Shown here piece after piece: positions 40,060 to 49,949 of a stretch of DNA of 64,000 nucleotides (the first letter of the stretch is position 1; each line of letters begins with the position of its first letter). Source of the DNA: Selaginella tamariscina. Taxonomy: Eukaryota > Streptophyta > Lycopodiopsida > Selaginellales > Selaginellaceae. The translations under genes and the position numbers were made by a program. Under the pieces are notes generated by a model that worked only from the letters and a program-made list of their open reading frames with translations, made no database searches and was not told the DNA's origin. The stretch is taken from the NCBI GenBank assembly GCA_003024785.1, contig PUQB01000290.1, forward strand, positions 1 to 64,000, in the 5' to 3' direction.

Positions 40060-40440
40060 CTGTGAAGAAAAAAGAAGATCAAAGAGTGAAAAATACAGAA
40101 ATGAAGAAACCCTTGCCAAGAAAGAACCAGATCTGAATTTGAGTGGGAAATTAAATGCATTTTCAAATTTACATGTCAGACCGACAATACATATGTCAGA
40201 AATTCAAATTTTTTAAAAAGAACAGAAAATAAAATTTAAGATGAGTTGACACAAATATCCGACACTCTGACATATATACTCTCAGTTCCAATGAGTATTT
40301 TAAAATTGCATTTAATGTTATTCAAGTGATTCAAGCTGTTTAATATTACGAAATTTTAGACTATATTCTACATTCTTAGTATTCAAGTATATTTATATAT
40401 ATATATATATAAATATATACTTATACAATAAATAAATTGA
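40060..40440. other. Proposed promoter/5' region of the transposase-like gene
   Basis: Lies upstream of the first recognised exon on the minus strand (acceptor-like CTTCACAG just above 40059). It may include a 5' untranslated exon. A TA run lies at 40396-40413. No clear promoter motif. Confidence 0.3.
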
Positions 40441-41165
40441 TATATTATTATATCATTTAAAATATATTCATAGTCTGTTTATTATTATTATTTTCTTAAT
40501 TACTCGAGTATTTAGTTTTCATTTCCTAGTATCAATGGGATATTCTTTATTATTTTATTAATATTTGAAGAATATTCTAATATTAAACCTGATTATCATA
40601 ATTAAATTAGTCTTGTTCTTAATTATTGCAGTAATTATTCTACATTTGTATATATTAATGGGATTTTCTCAATTAATTTGTTATTATTTCAAGAATATTC
40701 CTGTGTTAAACCTTATTATCAATATTAAATTAATATATATTATTAAAACTATATTACTATATATTGATAAAATGATGTATTATTATGTATAATTTAAAAT
40801 ATGTTCATAGTGTGTATATAATATCATTTCCTTAATTACTTGAGTAATTAATCTTCTTTATATTAATGGGATATTCTTTATTATTTTCTTATTATTCCAA
40901 GAATATTCCAATATTAAACATGATTATGATAATTAATTTAGTTAATTATTTGAGTACTTAATTTACATTTGTATATATTAATGGGATTTTCTCAATTAAT
41001 TTCTTATTATTTCAAGAATATTTCAATGTTAAACCTTTTTATCAATATTAAATTAATATATTTAAAAACTATATATGGCTATATATTAGATAAAATCATA
41101 TATTATTATGTATAATTTAAAATATGTTCATAGTGTGTTTATTAATATTATTTTCTTAATTATTC
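40440..41165. repeat. AT-rich tandem repeat, about 330-bp unit
   Basis: The word TTTAAAATATGTTCATAGTGTGT recurs at about 40457 (variant), 40792 and 41117. Within each unit a half-repeat TATTAATGGGATWTTCTYWATTA plus AAGAATATTC is seen twice. Two full units in tandem, noncoding. Confidence 0.8.
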
Positions 41166-41396
41166 GATGTTTGTTTTGCACACATATATAAACACAATCA
41201 TAAATTTACACACGCATTACAAGAACTTACAAAAAACATATGCACACACATGCACAACCCTAAACCAAACTGAAGAAATATGTTGCTTCTTTATTGAAAA
41301 CATCATGTTCAACGCATGTATGATATATGTACTCAATCTGTGTGTATGTAACACATTGAATTTACATGTGTAATATTTATATTAAGCTTGTTGGGA

Positions 41397-41965
41397 GCAA
41401 ACCCTAAACCCTAAACCCTAAACCCTGTGTATACATGTGTGTACAAAAATAATTTTTCAACACTCTCTCTTCACACCATGCATGATCCATCCTAAACCCT
41501 AAACCCTAAACCTAATATGTAACACAATGAATTTACTCATGTAATATGTATGTATGTCTGTGTGTATACACGTGTGTATGTATATATGTCTCTGTATGTA
41601 TAGTGTACTTTCTTCTTCTCTCATACATACACACCATGCATGATCCATGTTAATATGTACTGTCTCTCTTCTCTCAAACATACACACCATGCATGATCTA
41701 TAATATGTACTCGGTCTCTCTAATATTATGTACTAATATGTATGTATGTCTGTGTGTATAATACACACCATGCATGATCCATAATATGTACTGTCTCTCT
41801 TCTCTCATATACTATGTATGTATATCTGTGTATAATATGTGTATATATGTGTACTAATATATGCAATGTGTACAAAAATAATTTTTCAACACTCTCTCTC
41901 TTCATACATACACACCATGCATGATCCATCCTAAATCCAAAACCTAAACCTAAACCCTAAACCCA
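41397..41965. repeat. Interstitial telomere-type repeats (CCCTAAA)n with satellite
   Basis: Runs of CCCTAAA lie at about 41399-41426 (four units), 41491-41513 (three units) and 41929-41963 (degenerate). They alternate with a repeated CATACACACCATGCATGATC motif and ATGTATGTCTGTGTGTATAC words up to about 42180. CCCTAAA is the plant telomere unit (TTTAGGG on the other strand). Confidence 0.9.
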
Positions 41966-42339
41966 TGTAATATGTATGTAGTCTGTGTATACACGTGTGT
42001 ATGTATATGTATTAATATGCAATGTTATGAATTTAATACTTTAACACTCTCTCTCTTCTCTCATGCATACACACCATGCATATCCATGTTAATATGTACT
42101 GTCTCTCTTCTCTCAAACATACACAATATGATCCATAATATGTACTCTGTCTCTAATATTATGTACTAATATGTATGTATCTATGTGTATAAATATGTTG
42201 TGTATATGTATTGATACACATAAACTTTAACACTCTCATGGACACACACATGTTAAATCCCTGCATGATTTATTTTTGGGGTGTATGTGATACACCCACG
42301 CACACGCACGCACTAATAATATAATGAAAGAATATTCGT

Positions 42340-42512
42340 TTAGGGCGAATATATATTTTATTCTTTTTAGGATTTAAGTATATTCTCAGAAGGAATATTC
42401 TATTAGGGTTAATATATATATTTAATTCCTTTAGGGTTTAGGTATATTCTTAGGGTTTCAAGAGGCGGCAGCTGTGAAATCGGCAGCGGCGGCTGTGCAC
42501 ACAGGTGAGATC

Positions 42513-42515
<3 letters not shown>
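42340..42515 (+). promoter_or_regulatory. Possible transcription start and first (noncoding) exon of the ParB-like gene
   Basis: A stretch GGTTTCAAGAGGCGGCAGC to GCACACAG is followed by the donor-like GTGAGATCT at about 42504, after TA-rich DNA with repeated GTATATTCT/GGAATATTC words. The matching acceptor could be TTTTGCAG at 45073-45080. This would put the satellites and palindrome array 2 in a 2.6-kb 5' intron. No transcript is available to support it. Confidence 0.35.
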
Positions 42516-42547
<32 letters not shown>

Positions 42548-42579
42548 ATATGTATAGGAGTGTGCGTATAATTTTATTT

Positions 42580-43690
42580 ATTGATCTATCTCTCGCACAC
42601 ACACGCACACTCCTGTGTATATATATGTGTGTGTGTGTGTGTGTGTTTGTTTATCTGTATGATTTTATTTGTTTCGCTCACACACGCATACACACAATAT
42701 ACATATACACACATATATATATACCTATATACATATATACATACATATATTATGTGTACCAGTATCTATATAATTTTTTTTATTGATCTATCTCTCCCAC
42801 ACACACGCACACTGCTTTACATATATATATATAATCAATGCATATTAACAAATAGTATACAACACTAGTTTATATATATGCTTATATATTCATATGGGTT
42901 ATATATCTATACACACATATATATGTGTGTGTTTATCTGTATAATTTATTTATTTATTAGTTTTATCTCTCGCACACACACGCACACTCCTGTGTATATA
43001 TATGTGTGTGTGTGTGTTTGTTTATCTGTATGATTTTATTTGTTTTGCTCACACACATACACACAATATACATATACACATATATATACCTATATACATA
43101 TATACATACATATATTATGTGTACCAGTATCTATATAATTTTTTTTTATTGATCTATCTCTCCCACACACACTGCTTTACATATATATATATATATAATC
43201 AATGCATATTAACAAATAGTATACAACACTAGTTTATATATATGCTTATATATTCACAAACTCTCTCTCTCTCTCTATGGGTTATATATCTATATACACA
43301 CATATATATGTGTGTGTTTATCTGTATAATTTTATTTATTTATTAGTTTTATCTTTCTCACACACACGCACACTCCTGTGTATATATATGTGTGTGTGTG
43401 TTTGTTTATCTGTATGATTTTATTTGTTTCGCTCACACGCATACACACGATATACATATACACACATATATATACCTATGTACATATACACACAATATTT
43501 ATGTGTACCAGTACTGTATAATTTTATTTATTTATCTATCTCTTGCACACACACGTACACTCCTATACATACATACATACATACATATATGTATATATAT
43601 ATATATACACACACATATATATATGTGTGTGTTTTTATCTGTATAATTTTTTTATTTATTAATTTTATCTCTCGCACACACGCTAAGCCC
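42580..43690. repeat. Tandem repeat, about 385-bp unit
   Basis: The unit, beginning near GATCTATCTCTCGCACACACACGCACACTCC, starts at about 42583, 42967 and 43353, with a partial fourth at about 43535. It contains CA/GT and TATA runs and a constant ATTAACAAATAGTATACAAC stretch. Open frames across it are artefacts. Confidence 0.85.
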
Positions 43691-43694
43691 CTCG

Positions 43695-44745
43695 AGCGGC
43701 GAGATTAATCTCGCCGCTATAGGTTTATGGCCATGGCGGTGGGATTAATCCCGCCGCTGAGGCCCTTCACGCAGGCTATGGGCGGCGGATTAATCCCGCC
43801 GCTCTAGGACAAACCGAAGAGCAGCGGGATTAATCCCGCCGCCCATGGCCTGCGTGAAGGGCCTCGGCGGCGGGATTAATCCTGCCGCCCATGGCCTGCG
43901 CGAAGGGCCTCGGCGGCGGGATTAATCCCGCCGCCCACCCATGCCCTGCGCGGAATGCGGCGGGATTTATCTTGCCGGCAATGGCCTGTGTGAAGGCCCT
44001 AATGGGCGGGATTAATCCCGCCGGATTCCGCGCAGGGCATTTACAGGGGATGGGCGGCGGGATTAATCCCGCCGCTCATGAGGCTAACCGAAGAGTCTGC
44101 ATGACATGTCCTGCGCGTAAGGCGGTGGGATTAATCCCGCCGCCTAGGGAATTCACGCAGGACATGAACGGCGGGATTAATCTCGCCCCATGCTCATGCC
44201 CTTCGCGGAGGGCGGCGGGATTAATCCCGCCGCTCAGGCACTTCCGCAGGATATAAGCGGCGGGATTAATCCCACCCCACCCATCCCTGTTCAAAATGCC
44301 GCGGGATTAATCCCGCAGCCAATATATATGTGTGAGCGCATGATTTACGAGAGGGCGGCGGGATTAATCTCTCCGAACCTTCTATGCCCGGTAGCGGGAT
44401 TAATCCCGCCACCCTTCTTTTTTCCTCCATTGGTATGTTGAATCAATCTCGACTAACTCTGTCTGAGACGGAGAAGGTTTACAAAATACCAATGGAGGGA
44501 ACTGAGAAGGGTGGTGGGATTAATTTCACCATCCCTTACATGGTGGGTGGGATTAATCCCGCCGCCTTTCTGGAGCCCCTGAAGGGGTGTGAGAAATAAA
44601 TCCTACCCATTCTCTCTGAGAACGAGAAAGGTGGTGGGATTAATCCCGCACACCCATTCAGGGCCTCCAGAAAGGTGGCGAGATTAATCCCGCCCACTCT
44701 TTTAGGAGGCATAAGAGATGTGGCGAGATAATCCCGCCGCACCTT
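43695..44745. repeat. Palindrome array 2 (about 23 copies of GGCGGGATTAATCCCGCC)
   Basis: Same core palindrome as array 1, centres mostly 40-46 bp apart (43706, 43746, 43791, 43831, 43877, 43923, 43967, 44013, 44064, 44132, 44178, 44222, 44267, 44308, 44365, 44401, 44521, 44554, 44597, 44641, 44685, 44730). Perfect 24-bp palindromes lie at 43695-43718 and 43912-43935; 22-bp ones at 44054-44075 and 44212-44233. Spacers share a CCATGGCCTGCGYGAAGG core in both orientations. Copies towards 44.5-44.75 kb are more degenerate. GC content is far above the surroundings. Confidence 0.95.
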
Positions 44746-44869
44746 CCATGTGAATATATATGTTTATGACTATATATAAGTTGCATATCTCATTTTGTTT
44801 ACTTTTATCATCTTATCATAATATTTTGCTTATCATAATATTTTGAGTAAAAGCCAGTAAACCATGTAT

Positions 44870-44956
44870 AACTGTCCAAAGCTCACATTTGTGGTGGTTC
44901 TAAAACCAAATGTTATCAGTTTTTTGCACTATCACAAATGTTAGCTTCGGACAGTT
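44870..44956. repeat. Inverted repeat (hairpin) before the ParB-like gene
   Basis: AACTGTCCAAAGCTCACATT at 44870 on and the reverse complement of the stretch ending at 44956 match at about 22 of 24 positions, with a loop of about 40 bp. Confidence 0.8.
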
Positions 44957-45118
44957 AATCCTGTCCACTTCTCTCAGGTGTATGTGAATTTATCAGTGTA
45001 TTATTTTTTGTATATTCGGGTTTAAACAAGTGTTTGTGCATTTTTATATAAATTGTATTCATAGTGTATTATTTTGCAGAAGGACGATTTAATCAAATAA
45101 GGAGATTCAGTGATTAAT

Positions 45119-48100
45119 ATGGAGTCGTCGTCAAATTTAGGGTAAGAATTAAAATAAAATCTGTTATACTCGGATATGTGCTTGAAGAATTAAATACTGT
45201 TGTATACAGATGTGGAATTGAGGTGACATTGAAGACGAGAGCAGGAGAAGAGATGGGCAGGGGGATTCTGGAATCAACTTGGCCATATTTTAAGATAAAT
45301 GGGAAGCGCATTGGAGCAACCATGGTTGCTGTCAAATTAACCTCTGTCACATCTCATGGACAAGCAAAACAATGGAAAGTAGATTCGCTAGTCAAGCACC
45401 CGAAAGCAGGCTGCGAACCCAGATTGGACGATTCTCGACAGATATGCCTTGTTCCATCCAATGTCACGTTCTCGGATCCAGAGGTCGCCAGTTACAACAA
45501 TAATCTCGGGTGGTGTTGTCGACTTGTGGATAATGATGTTCACGTGTTCACTAATGATGTTGACCGTGGAGTTCTTCTTCAGCTCAACAAAAGCCCATCT
45601 TGGAGGGGATCCAATTAGATGTTTACTTCGAAGATCTTCAGACTCATCGAGTAGGTGTATTTTCAGCAGAGATTGCTTCACAATATAGAACATCCACAAG
45701 TGGAGCAATCGTCCCTCTTCACATTGAAGAAGAACACAGCGACATCATAAGGGAGATTGAGAGGGTGGCTCGGTCTCAGGTTCTCTACAGATCACGTTCA
45801 ATTTGCTTTAGGAAGCTTCGGGAGCTGGAAGAGTGTGCCGAGAACATTAGAACAGCTGCAGTCGAGGATCACACATGTTGATTCGGATCGCAAAAGAAAA
45901 TCATCAATCGTTTTGTCAGCTGCACCTGTGGCATCTCATGCTGCAATAAGTCACAAGGAAATGATGTTGAATGAAAAGATTTATCCTTGTAGGGTTAAAT
46001 ATTGCAGCGTCAACCCAAACTTCAATTACAGGCCACTCAACCAGGAACGTGTAGCTGAGCTCATGGAGAAGATGAAGGACGACAATTCTTATACCGTTCC
46101 ACATAATCCTGTTTTGTGTCCATACTATGAAAGAAGGAAGGGCGCTAACAAAGTCTGGATCACAACACCAGAACAACTCATGAAGATTCAGACGGAGAAT
46201 AGAAAATCTATCAAGTACTACATCATTAGTGGCCAGCACACAATAACGGCAGCCCAACGACTTCTCGATGAACACAATAAAGGAACAATAGTAACAAAAC
46301 TTTTCGAGCATACCCGTGAGAAGCTGACAAAAAGATCGGCGTTTTTAGCTAAGCCGAATCTCACAATCGAGCAGTACCATAAGTTATCTGCGGAATGGGA
46401 CGCTGCTGACACCAACCACTACAATAGCAAAATATGGGAGAAGTTTAAACACACGCGATCCGTGTGGGAATCTCTTGAGCGACCACAAAGAGCTACTACA
46501 GGAAATACACAATCTGCGAACTACCGGGTAAGCAAATTGTCTGGGCGGGATTTATCTCGCCGGTATATTAATCTGTCTTTTTTCTCAGAGAGTTGAAGAA
46601 ATTGCAGCAGTTGATTTTGCCCAGGTGGGCGGGAAGGAAACATCCTTTCTGATGATGTTGATTTCTTGCCCCAAAGATAGGATCTTTGCCAAATGGTTGG
46701 GGATTATGGAATCCTTTTCAAAAGGAACACTGAAGAAGAAACAGACAAGTGAAGGGAGCCCTCAGAGAAGTCTGCAAAAGAAACCCAGTAAGACGCCGAA
46801 GGCTAAGTTTGTTCAATCTACAAGGATGTAGACAACGATTTCAAGCTCACATGGTTGAAGCCTTTAAATGGAACAACGATGAAGGAGATGGAAGTCTTGG
46901 CTGATTTGGTGATCGATGGCAAACTACAAATTAATAACAGCAGCCCAACCTCTCCTTTTCATCTCAAGGCAATGGAGTTGAAGACGGTCAGGCATTTCAA
47001 GGAGTGGTTGGGAATACACTGCCACAAACTAGGTTGGACCTCGACCTCAACATATGAAGAGGTCAGCAAATATTTGCATGTGACGAATGATGATATGCTT
47101 GTCGAATGGGTGAACCAATCGGATCTAGGCAAGAATTTATTGCATGCCAACGCCAAAAAGGAGAACATTGGGATGACGCCTTCTCTTATGGCAGTCCTTC
47201 AGCAGCGGAGAACCGAATTGAACCTTATAAAGGAGGATGCTACGAATCACGACAAGCCCTACAGATGTTTGTTGTTAGATTCAGAGACTTTATGGGGTAA
47301 CATCACTGCTTGTAGGAAACCGTTTCAATTGTTCATGATGGATCGGCGGGTGTCAAAAAATCTTTCGACAGATAGGGCACTAGAGGATCTGGTGGAGAAA
47401 CTTAGCCGTGCAAGCATATACATAGAAGGTATTTATTATTGAATTCATGCTTGCGCTCTTCACTGATACCTACTTTTTCAGGTATTTATTTCTTGATTCT
47501 TGCTCATGTCACCGATACTTTTGCCTTCGCCTTCGCCAAGAAGAATAGACATCGTTGAACAGGATTTTATATGAACGATGCTAATCCCAAGTGCATTGAT
47601 ACCGTTGTTCACTTGGTTGTTAGGAATGCCAAACAATTTCAAGCTTCCAAATGACTGGCCAGGCATCTGTTTGCATTCCAACGGGCCTGAACCTCCATCC
47701 GATACACCGATAGGTGAGACGGACGTATTCGGCAATGTCCGTTATCCAAACATTACAAGTCAAGCGGCACGGAGCATCGTCAACTTGATCAGGGGTCCTC
47801 ACAGTGATGCATGGGTTTTTTACTACTGCACTAGGGGTCCGTCTTGAAGGAGTGTTACCTTTGGCATACATGTGTGTTTGCCGTTGAAAAGGATAAACCA
47901 TGGTTGAGGACCTGAACAAGTGGATAGAGAGGTTCTCAACTGACTACCCTAACGAATCCATAAAGGAGTATTTGAGAAAGTTCCCTCCTGAGAAGTGCGA
48001 TAGCTCTGAAGACGAATCTGTTCAATGTCGGAGTCTCAGGAAACTTCAATCAAAATTGGACCGAAGTTATGTCGAGGAGTACAGAACATTCACATATGGA

Positions 48101-48200
48101 AACATCAACAGAAAATACGGAAGATCATGAACCATCTCACAAGCGGCTTAGACCTTCTTCTTCTCATTCAGAAGGTAATAGCGAGAACAATTTTTATTGA
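45119..48200 (+). CDS. ParB/sulfiredoxin-domain protein of the insertion, with possible methyltransferase-like C-terminus
   Basis: Multi-exon gene with small frame breaks. Exon 1: ATG 45119 (MESSSNL, donor GTAAG). Exon 2 from about 45210: CGIEVTLKTRAGEEMGRGIL, then YFKINGKRIGATMVAVKLTS; the frame changes at about 45605 and 45860. After a basic KRKSS stretch comes a ParB/Srx-like domain (about 45980-46290): YPCRVKYCSVNPN, then RPLNQERVAELMEKM, then YYIISGQHTITAAQRLLDE, where GQH matches the ParB G-(E/Q)-(R/H) box. An intron lies at 46529-46588. Later exons (46589-47430, 47480-48200) read NDWPGICLHSNGPEPP, SDAWVFYYCTRG, VLEGVLPLAY and VFAVEKD, which resembles the end of a SAM-binding sheet, then an acidic/basic tail ending before TGA at 48200. 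ParB call moderate; methyltransferase call weak. Confidence 0.6.
46529..46588 (+). other. Intron containing a single palindrome copy
   Basis: A GTAAGC...TTTCTCAG intron, 60 bp, that carries GGGCGGGATTTATCTCGCC at about 46544-46562, a two-mismatch copy of the array palindrome. Confidence 0.7.
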
Positions 48201-48505
48201 ATGCTTAGAGTGACGAATACTTGTAAATGAGTGTAACAAAGGCATTTTTGTATATTTCGTTTATATTTGTACAGAAAATAAAATCTCAAGGATTAATGAA
48301 GCTTTTAGTTCAAACATGGGTCACACATTAACAAGGTAAATAATATACTTGATAAGTATAAGGCCAGCTAACTATCATTTTGCAAATGTAATGAAACAGT
48401 TGAGAACATGGATTTTCAACATTGCCATGAGGTAAGAGAGGGGTTTGGCGAAAATTTCTTCTGCCACTGTCAGAATGACAAAGTTCATGCAGGAAATGGA
48501 TAATA
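48201..48505. other. Spacer between ParB-like and HAD-like genes
   Basis: About 300 bp, AT-rich, no coding signal. It should hold the terminator of the first gene and promoter of the next, but no motif is convincing. Confidence 0.4.
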
Positions 48506-49626
48506 ATGCAGCTCAAAACATCGTTACCATGGGGACCACTTCCGTTTTTTTCATCATCATTTTTATTAGCTTCAGTTCCTAAATCACTTTCTTCAGCACC
48601 TGTAATATCTGAATCTTATAAGGATGATGTACAATTAAATGATAAAGGGATAGGCAACGATATAGTGTCAACAGATAAATGTGAAAGGGAGCAAACAAGT
48701 GAGTTGCAAAGCATTCAAGAGGCAACACTACCCCATGTTACCATGGCCAATTGTGTTGTTGGATGTCAATGGTGTTCTGCTTCATCGACAAAGGCCCGAG
48801 GATAGGAAAAAGAAATCAAACAAGGAGATTTCATTCCTTATCATGGTAAATTTCGATATGATATTATTTTTCGTCTAGGGTTGAACCGTCTCTTTCAAAA
48901 GCTTAAGGAGATGGGTGCACTTGTGGGGATTTGGTCATGCATGCAGATTCACAACTTGACACCGCTGCTGAATTTGCTTAGGAAACATTGTAGTGTTGCA
49001 GAAGAGGTGATTCGTAAAGATTGGATTTTGACCAGCGAATATGTTATAAACCTCTCGAATTTCACAATATAGAAAAGGAATGCAAGCCATACTTCTTCAA
49101 GAATGAAAGATTTATTGGGCTTCACGGGGAGATCAATCAGTTAAGGATAATGAAGAACGCACATATCTTAGTGGTAGACGACTCTCCTCAGAAGGCTATG
49201 CTTAACCAAAACATTGCTTATATTCATCCAATCACTTTCGACCCATATTCTATACAATACCATGGATGAGCTAGTGAACTACTTAGATACGTGTCTTAGA
49301 AAGAAGAATCTCGAAAATTTTTGCAAGCAGTATCCACCGTATCAAACATTTTCAGACGCTTTTCTTTCTCGTGATTTTGAGTTTTATAAAATGAAGGATA
49401 GTAACCGGGCGCTTTATATATTATTCTTAAGGAACGTCAATTTTTAGATGAGCCTTTATGCAGACCTGGTCTTATCACATCTTATGTATTAACAAGGATG
49501 GCAACTCCTAACTGCATTCGTAAGAGTGTTAGGTGGTGGCAACAACATCAAGATATTGACCAAAATGATTTGATTAATTCGGAGAGTGATGATTTAGACA
49601 AAATGAGAGATTTCTTGTATGGTTAG
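48506..49626 (+). CDS. FCP1/NLI-interacting-factor-like HAD phosphatase homologue
   Basis: HAD-superfamily protein of the FCP1/SCP (CTD-phosphatase-like) class. The N-terminus is poorly defined and Ser-rich (start ATG 48506 is only a guess). Motif I is VLLDVNGVLLHRQRP (about 48755-48800), where the second Asp of D-x-D is Asn, as in several plant NLI-like proteins. An intron follows at about 48845-48880. Then come LFQKLKEMGALVGIWSCMQIHN (motif II region), DW-DQRICYKPLEFHN, and motif III AHILVVDDSPQKAML. The C-terminus runs from DELVNYLDTCLRKK to DDLDKMRDFLYG before TAG. Length changes at about 49028 (T4 for T5) and 49264 (GG for G), and one near 49430, break an otherwise coherent frame. The motif I change suggests weak or no phosphatase activity. 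Cargo of the insertion. Confidence 0.7.
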
Positions 49627-49922
49627 TAAGAAAGTATTTATAAAGAAATGAACATGTTGATAAGGAAATGATTTCATTTGTAATTATGTTTGATAGTATT
49701 TTTAATTGTTGTGAATTATTTTTTAAAAACAAAGAATAATATGAATATTTTAAGATATTTTAGGAATATTCCTTGCTAAGTAAGTTATTAAAGGATTAAT
49801 TTGTTAATTAATTAATATTTAAGGCTTAATTACATATTAATTAAATAATTAATTAATAATTAATTAATAATTAAAACTTAAGTATTAATTAGTAATTTAT
49901 TTTATATTCCCATTTTCACGTA

Positions 49923-49949
49923 CATGCACTTTAGTAACTAAAGTGCATG
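49923..49949. repeat. Terminal hairpin at the right end of the 14.4-kb insertion
   Basis: CATGCACTTTAGT and ACTAAAGTGCATG form perfect 13-bp arms around one A. It abuts the resumed Lhcb sequence and partly matches the left end (GTAACTAAAATGGCATG). Confidence 0.85.

Larger units (their letters stand above)
35515..49949. mobile_element. 14.4-kb insertion, putative cargo-carrying DNA transposon
   Basis: The insertion separates two adjacent parts of an Lhcb remnant (35473-35517 and 49951 on), so its limits are well defined. It carries a transposase-like gene (minus), a ParB-like gene (plus), a HAD phosphatase-like gene (plus), two palindrome arrays and satellites. The ends share an imperfect inverted repeat: left ATGCAAGTTGTAACTAAAAT, and right, read inward on the minus strand, ATGCACTTTAGTTACTAAAG. 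No LTR, RT or integrase of retro type is present. A clear target-site duplication was not found. Origin as one element or as nested insertions is not settled. Confidence 0.6.

Noticed and set aside
42505..43708. Plus-strand frames with MCVCVCVCM and YIYTHIY runs
   Set aside because: Simple-sequence artefacts of the 385-bp satellite.
43695..44745. CRISPR-like array
   Set aside because: Repeats are full palindromes, spacers are related and inverted, and the context is a plant nuclear genome without cas genes.
45388..45708. Minus-strand frame opposite the ParB-like gene
   Set aside because: Shadow; the plus strand has splice sites and continues through several exons.
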